A stretch of 8,843 bases of DNA from Thermoplasmata archaeon (GTDB taxonomy: Archaea > Thermoplasmatota > Thermoplasmata > Lutacidiplasmatales > UBA184), in contig JASHUV010000043.1 of the NCBI GenBank assembly GCA_030039825.1, positions 1 to 8,843 on the forward strand. The letters run 5' to 3'. The notes below the pieces were generated by a model that did not search any database, was not told the origin of the DNA, and saw only the letters and a program-made list of their open reading frames with translations. This document shows, one piece after another, positions 6,561 to 8,843 of this stretch (position 1 is its first letter; each line of letters begins with the position of its first letter). Position numbers and translations under genes: made by a program.

Positions 6561-6561
6561 C
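6551..6561 (+). repeat. tRNA-Gly 3'-end copy of an 11-bp direct repeat (possible att half)
   Basis: GGTGCCCGCAC covers the last two T-stem bases, the 3' acceptor strand, the discriminator and one following base. The identical 11 bases recur in the same orientation at 7833-7843, with an overlapping 11-base match, CCCGGTGCCCG (6548-6558), at 7860-7870. tRNA 3' ends are classic integrase targets in archaea. Confidence 0.45.
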
Positions 6562-6574
6562 CTGGTTCAACACG

Positions 6575-6626
6575 GGTCGCCCGGCGACCGGCGTGCGGTA
6601 GGTCAGGCCGCTGGGTCGCGGCGACC
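6575..6626. repeat. two related inverted repeats between tRNA-Gly and vapC
   Basis: GGTCGCC-C-GGCGACC (6575-6589) and GGTCGC-G-GCGACC (6614-6626) are near-identical palindromes within 52 bp; the second ends on the vapC stop codon. They lie in the convergent gap after the tRNA. They could act in 3'-end formation for either unit or bind a protein. The pairing is directly visible; the function is inferred. Confidence 0.45.
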
Positions 6627-7012
6627 TAGTACGATTCGACGGCCAGACCAGGAATGCGGGAAAGGTCCGGATCGCGAGAGACGAGGATCTGACCTCGGCG
6701 CCGGCATGCAGCCGCGACCAGCAGGTCCATGTGCGGCACCGTTCGGCCACGCGAGATGCACGTCGCGCCCATCCGGACCGCCTCGTCGACCTCGAGAGGG
6801 CCGACCTCCAGCACTTCGAATCGGGCGATCATCTCGACCACCTGTTCCAGATACCGACCGCCACGGCGATAGCTTCCCTCGAGGACCTCGAGCAGGGCCG
6901 GGGCGGCGATCGTCAGGTGCTCCTCGGTCTTATCGAGCTCCTTCGCGCGGCGCGTCGCTCCCGCCTCGTTCTGAAGCAGGTCGAAGCAGAACGCGGCATC
7001 CACCGAACGCAT
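6626..7012 (-). CDS. vapC: VapC-type PIN-domain toxin
   Basis: VapC toxins are Mg-dependent endoribonucleases that cut specific tRNAs or rRNA and are neutralised by the cognate VapB. The 128 residues are a single PIN domain of normal length. The acidic metal-binding residues appear in place: Asp5 in the first strand (SVDAAFCFDLL), Glu42 in ALLEVLEGSY, Asp96 in PHMDLLVAAA, and Asp114 with Asp116 in LVSRDPDLSRI. The common DTN start of the fold is DAA here, a small departure. The ending GLAVESY is also typical. The gene starts three bases after the vapB stop (TGA-CTC-ATG), so it is co-translated with vapB. It converges with tRNA-Gly, 65 bp from the tRNA end. All catalytic acids being present suggests an active toxin; the target is unknown. 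Confidence 0.92.
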   Translation of the reverse strand: MRSVDAAFCFDLLQNEAGATRRAKELDKTEEHLTIAAPALLEVLEGSYRRGGRYLEQVVEMIARFEVLEVGPLEVDEAVRMGATCISRGRTVPHMDLLVAAACRRRGQILVSRDPDLSRIPGLAVESY

Positions 7013-7015
7013 GAG

Positions 7016-7261
7016 TCATTCCGAGTGGCGACGGATCCGATCGGCGCGGGCCAGGTCGATCGCCCGACCTGTCTCCCGCTCCTTTCGGAGTTCCGCGCGC
7101 TCCTTCGCGCTCAGATCCGACCAAGCCCCGGCGAAGTCGGCCAAACGGCACGAGGGGCGGAAGTGCCGCTTGACGAGGTCGCTGAAGCTCTCAACTCGTT
7201 TTCGCTGGGCCTTCAGGAGGGCGTAGGCCTCCGGATCCAAAGCGATGATCTTGGCACCCAT
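7016..7261 (-). CDS. vapB: VapB antitoxin, DUF217 family
   Basis: The antitoxin has 81 residues from ATG at 7261. The N-terminus MGAKIIALDPEAYALLKAQR followed by VESFSDLVKR (23-32) is the standard ribbon-helix-helix-like DNA-binding pattern of DUF217 VapB proteins: K-x-I-x-L, then AY-x-LL, then ESFSD. The C-terminal half (about 40-81), LADFAGAWSDLSAKERAEL, is the region that normally wraps around VapC. A longer frame starting upstream at 7375 adds residues with no similarity to the family. The shorter start also fits a TATA-like box centred about 28 bases upstream. Two TGTGCACA palindromes overlap the start, indicating autoregulation. It is first in a two-gene operon with vapC. Confidence 0.92.
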   Translation of the reverse strand: MGAKIIALDPEAYALLKAQRKRVESFSDLVKRHFRPSCRLADFAGAWSDLSAKERAELRKERETGRAIDLARADRIRRHSE

Positions 7262-7281
7262 GTGCACATCAAATGTGCACA
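7261..7281 (-). promoter_or_regulatory. likely VapB/VapBC operator: twin TGTGCACA palindromes
   Basis: Two identical 8-bp perfect palindromes, TGTGCACA at 7261-7268 and 7274-7281, are separated by five bases (13 bp centre to centre). They lie between the TATA-like box and the vapB start codon, and the first shares base 7261 with it. Bound protein there would block initiation or polymerase escape. The family habit of VapB autorepression supports this reading; binding itself is inferred. Confidence 0.7.
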
Positions 7282-7284
7282 CAT

Positions 7285-7293
7285 GCGATATGG
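7285..7293 (-). promoter_or_regulatory. TATA-like box of vapBC
   Basis: The minus strand reads CCATATCGC, centred about 28 bases before the vapB ATG at 7261. This fits a leaderless vapBC transcript, and no SD is visible before the ATG. Confidence 0.5.
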
Positions 7294-7417
7294 CCTCGGT
7301 GGCCCGAACGAGCCGGGAGCGATGGGAGGGAAACAGGACGTTCCGGGAACGCCCGGCGCCCGCAGCCTCGCTCACCCTCGATAGCCCGGCGCCGAGCGCG
7401 GGTGCCAGTGGGTCCGG

Positions 7418-7782
7418 TCAGTCCGGGTACTCGGGATAGGTGGCCGAGCGAAGTCGTCGAACGATCCTCGGGACCTCGTCGCGGACGGAACGCCACACCC
7501 GGTCGGGCCGACCGGGGGCCGGCCCGCGTCGTACGGGTGGGCGACCTCGCGCCCGAGCGGTCGGAGCCCCTTCCTCGGGATCGCGGGATTCGCGCCCTCG
7601 AATTCGGAGCTCGGCTTCCCCGCGGCCTCCGTGAACATCTCGACCGCGTGCTCGAGGGCGTGTCGCGTCGACGTGTCTCGCTCTAAGTTCGTCCGACGCT
7701 CGGCCACGTTCTCGGCGATGACCTCGGCGTGGCGCAGCCTCTCCGCGACCAGGAATCGGTCGCGGCGCTCGATCTCCCTCAC
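7418..7782 (-). pseudogene. frameshifted HepT-like HEPN (DUF86-type) toxin gene
   Basis: HepT proteins are HEPN RNases normally paired with an MNT nucleotidyltransferase antitoxin. From GTG at 7782 one frame encodes the family's middle part: DTSTRHALEHAVEMFTEAAG, SSEF and NPAIPRKGL, then REVAHPYD. The family's C-terminal helix is in a different frame: DRVWRSVRDEVPRIVRRL, then a TGA at 7418. Joining the frames gives about 121 residues, the normal length of a short HepT, so one base has been lost (or two gained) near 7498-7530. The expected R-x4-H catalytic motif is only R-x3-H (REVAH). There are about four extra residues between the HxY and DRVW blocks. No MNT gene is visible upstream. A sequencing error is possible, but the weak motif and missing partner favour a decayed gene. 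Confidence 0.7.
7498..7516. repeat. perfect hairpin at the HepT frameshift
   Basis: CCCGGTCG-GGC-CGACCGGG is an 8-bp perfect stem with a 3-base loop. It lies exactly in the stretch where the two HepT frames must join. Such a hairpin favours replication slippage and also base-calling errors. Confidence 0.6.
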
Positions 7783-7799
7783 AGCGGGACGGCCGCGGC

Positions 7800-7960
7800 C
7801 TCGGGCGGGATTCGAACTTACGGGGACGGTCAGGTGCCCGCACTCACCTCGACGACGTCCCCGGTGCCCGGCGCCGGGACCCGAGGATCCGTCGCCCCAC
7901 GCATCGGCGGGAGAGCGAGACCGCGAGCCGCTCCGCCCGAGCCTCGCCCTCGGCGAGGCA
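7800..7960. other. hairpin-rich intergenic region
   Basis: No convincing gene is seen. Visible pairings include GCCTCGCC-CTC-GGCGAGGC (7941-7959, perfect 8-bp stem) and the 12-bp palindrome CCCGGCGCCGGG (7867-7878). CGGGGACG (7822-7829) pairs with CGTCCCCG (7856-7863), enclosing AGGTG (7832-7836) paired with CACCT (7845-7849). At longer range, CTCGGGCGG (7800-7808) pairs with CCGCCCGAG (7933-7941). A T-loop-like TTCGAAT lies at 7811-7817 (it reads the same on either strand to one base). It may be a structured leader, a small RNA or just GC-rich DNA. Confidence 0.4.
7833..7870 (+). repeat. two partial copies of the tRNA-Gly 3' end (possible att remnant)
   Basis: GGTGCCCGCAC (7833-7843) matches 6551-6561, and CCCGGTGCCCG (7860-7870) matches 6548-6558. 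Both are in the tRNA's orientation. They lie just outside the HepT-like pseudogene, so that with the tRNA they bracket the vapBC and HepT block. High GC raises the chance of coincidence. Confidence 0.4.
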
Positions 7961-7962
7961 GG

Positions 7963-7972
7963 TGCTTATAGC
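7963..7972. promoter_or_regulatory. nearly symmetrical TATA element, possible bidirectional promoter
   Basis: GCTTATAGC (7964-7972) reads GCTATAAGC on the other strand. On the plus strand its centre is about 41 bases before the kelch gene ATG, giving a leader of about 15 bases. On the minus strand it would start a transcript near 7942, entering the hairpin-rich region and the HepT-like locus. Confidence 0.5.
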
Positions 7973-8008
7973 GGCGACCCATACCGGGACCGGGTCTCCT
8001 CGCGTTCG

Positions 8009-8843
8009 ATGGACAGCCGACGGGTCGCGCGCTTCACGGCGCACGGCGGACTGAGGCGGGAGTTCGCGCGCCGTCGGCCGAGGTTCCGGGCGACGCGGGT
8101 CGCTCCCGCGTTCCTCATCGTCGCCCTCCTTCTCCTCGAGGGCCTGCCCTCGGTCGCGCCCACGAGCCTCCTCGCCGAAACGCCACGCGCGGCGCCCGCC
8201 CCGGGCGGCGTCCCGCTCACGTCGTCGAACCTCGGGCTCCCCGGGGGGTCCGCCCCAACCGTCCTTGACGCTCCCCGCTCCACCCCGGTCCACGTGGACT
8301 CCCTCCCGAACTCGACGACGCTCGCTTCGGACGGGGCCTCCCTCTGCCTTCTCGGGGCGTCCGCCCGATGCGCCGGATCGGGCGTCCCCTCCGCGCCCGC
8401 CCCGGTTCCGGCTTCCGGGACCCCCTCCTCCTGGACGAACTTCACGAACCTCGGGCTCCCGACCCCGGAGGAGCGGTTCTCCCCGTCGATGGTGTACAGC
8501 CCCTCGAACGGCGGGGACGTGCTGTTCGGCGGCTACGGCCCGATCACCGCGGCACCGTACTGGACCTTCTACAACGACACCTGGGTCCTGAAGGACAAGA
8601 CCTGGACGGAGCTCGCCGCGCCGTCGAGCTGCAGCCGAACGACCTGCCCGGCGGCCCGGGCCGGCGCGATGCTGGCGCAGTACGGTCCGAACGAGCTCCT
8701 CCTGTTCGGCGGGTACATCCTGAACGCGACCGTCGTGACGATCGCGTTCAACGACACCTGGATCTTCTCGGACGGCACGTGGGAGAACGTCACGGCCACC
8801 TCGGGACCGGCGCCCTCGCCCCGGTTCGCGGCGAGCATGTCGT
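8009..8843 (+). CDS. secreted kelch-repeat protein, C-terminus cut by window edge
   Basis: The frame is open from ATG at 8009 to the window end (278 codons), so the gene is partial. A very basic N-terminus (about 1-31) precedes a hydrophobic segment, APAFLIVALLLLEGLPSVA (about 32-50), acting as signal peptide or anchor. Next is a long Ser/Pro/Ala/Thr-rich linker (about 55-145) with a Cys pair. From about residue 145 two kelch-type blades appear. The first runs ERFSPSMVYSP, VLFGGYG, NDTWVLKDKTWTEL; the second runs ARAGAMLAQYG, LLLFGGYI, NDTWIFSDGTWENV. A third begins at PSPRFAASMS. Each has the diagnostic FGG and the spaced Trp of the blade. SCSRTTCPA may form a disulfide between blades. Such proteins are usually cell-surface beta-propellers for binding; no enzymatic residues are visible. 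The TATA element at 7964-7972 is its likely promoter; no SD is seen. Confidence 0.88.
   Translation, partial: MDSRRVARFTAHGGLRREFARRRPRFRATRVAPAFLIVALLLLEGLPSVAPTSLLAETPRAAPAPGGVPLTSSNLGLPGGSAPTVLDAPRSTPVHVDSLPNSTTLASDGASLCLLGASARCAGSGVPSAPAPVPASGTPSSWTNFTNLGLPTPEERFSPSMVYSPSNGGDVLFGGYGPITAAPYWTFYNDTWVLKDKTWTELAAPSSCSRTTCPAARAGAMLAQYGPNELLLFGGYILNATVVTIAFNDTWIFSDGTWENVTATSGPAPSPRFAASMS

Noticed and set aside
7262..7375. Longer vapB starting at 7375
   Set aside because: The extra 38 residues do not resemble the family and would be encoded by the promoter and operator region; MGAKIIAL is the normal family N-terminus.
7800..7945. A tRNA on the minus strand suggested by GTTCGAATCCC
   Set aside because: The T-stem would be GTAAG with CCCGC, with two mismatched pairs; the best 5' acceptor has a mismatch, and no T8, D arm or anticodon arm can be placed. 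Kept only as part of a candidate structured region.
7844..8445. Minus-strand frames opposite the kelch gene
   Set aside because: They are Arg-rich, motif-free shadows of the plus-strand kelch protein and its upstream region.
1..8843. CRISPR array, insertion sequence or integrase gene
   Set aside because: No regularly spaced repeats, transposase motifs or tyrosine-recombinase motifs are visible on either strand.

Overview
The window looks like a GC-rich archaeal chromosome segment, most likely from a Thermoplasmatota-type lineage, though the lineage is inferred. The evidence for an archaeon is: an archaeal-type TrmI tRNA methyltransferase; a tRNA-Gly gene with no encoded CCA and a TATA-like box about 28 bp upstream; several genes with a TATA-like element 26-30 bp before the start codon, as in leaderless transcripts; a DUF217-type VapB antitoxin; and a secreted kelch-like protein. 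Third codon positions are almost all G or C, so the antisense strands of real genes carry long spurious open frames. The longest, more than 700 codons at 210-2384, is one of these.

Left part (1-4037, all minus strand). Reading in the direction of transcription, there is a two-pass membrane protein (4037-3609), a GNAT-fold protein of the COG3375 type (3543-2683), a four-pass membrane protein with a cytoplasmic DUF4129 domain (2623-1673), a small two-pass membrane protein whose GTG start overlaps the preceding stop (1676-1266), and a DUF58 protein that runs off the window at base 1. The last three form a DUF58/DUF4129 operon of the kind usually accompanied by a MoxR AAA+ ATPase. No MoxR is inside the window.

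Middle (4197-6560). A divergent plus-strand gene encodes a small Pro-rich three-pass membrane protein. It converges on a minus-strand pair: trmI (6245-5472) followed 6 bp later by a six- or seven-pass membrane protein (5465-4686). Beyond a 241-bp regulatory gap lies tRNA-Gly(GCC) at 6487-6560 on the plus strand.

Right part (6561-8843). Directly downstream of the tRNA is a small accessory block. It holds a complete vapBC toxin-antitoxin operon (minus strand), with two 8-bp palindromes covering the vapB start as a likely autoregulatory operator. Next to it is a frameshifted HepT-like (HEPN, DUF86-type) gene with no visible MNT partner. The outer edge of the block carries two 11-bp direct-repeat matches to the 3' end of the tRNA-Gly gene, which suggests an old tRNA-targeted insertion with no integrase left. 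A hairpin-rich intergenic stretch with a nearly symmetrical TATA element follows. The window ends inside a plus-strand gene for a large secreted kelch-repeat protein.

Functionally, the left part is envelope-associated, the middle pairs a tRNA modification gene with a tRNA gene and membrane proteins of unknown role, and the right part is a tRNA-adjacent toxin-antitoxin island beside a cell-surface protein.
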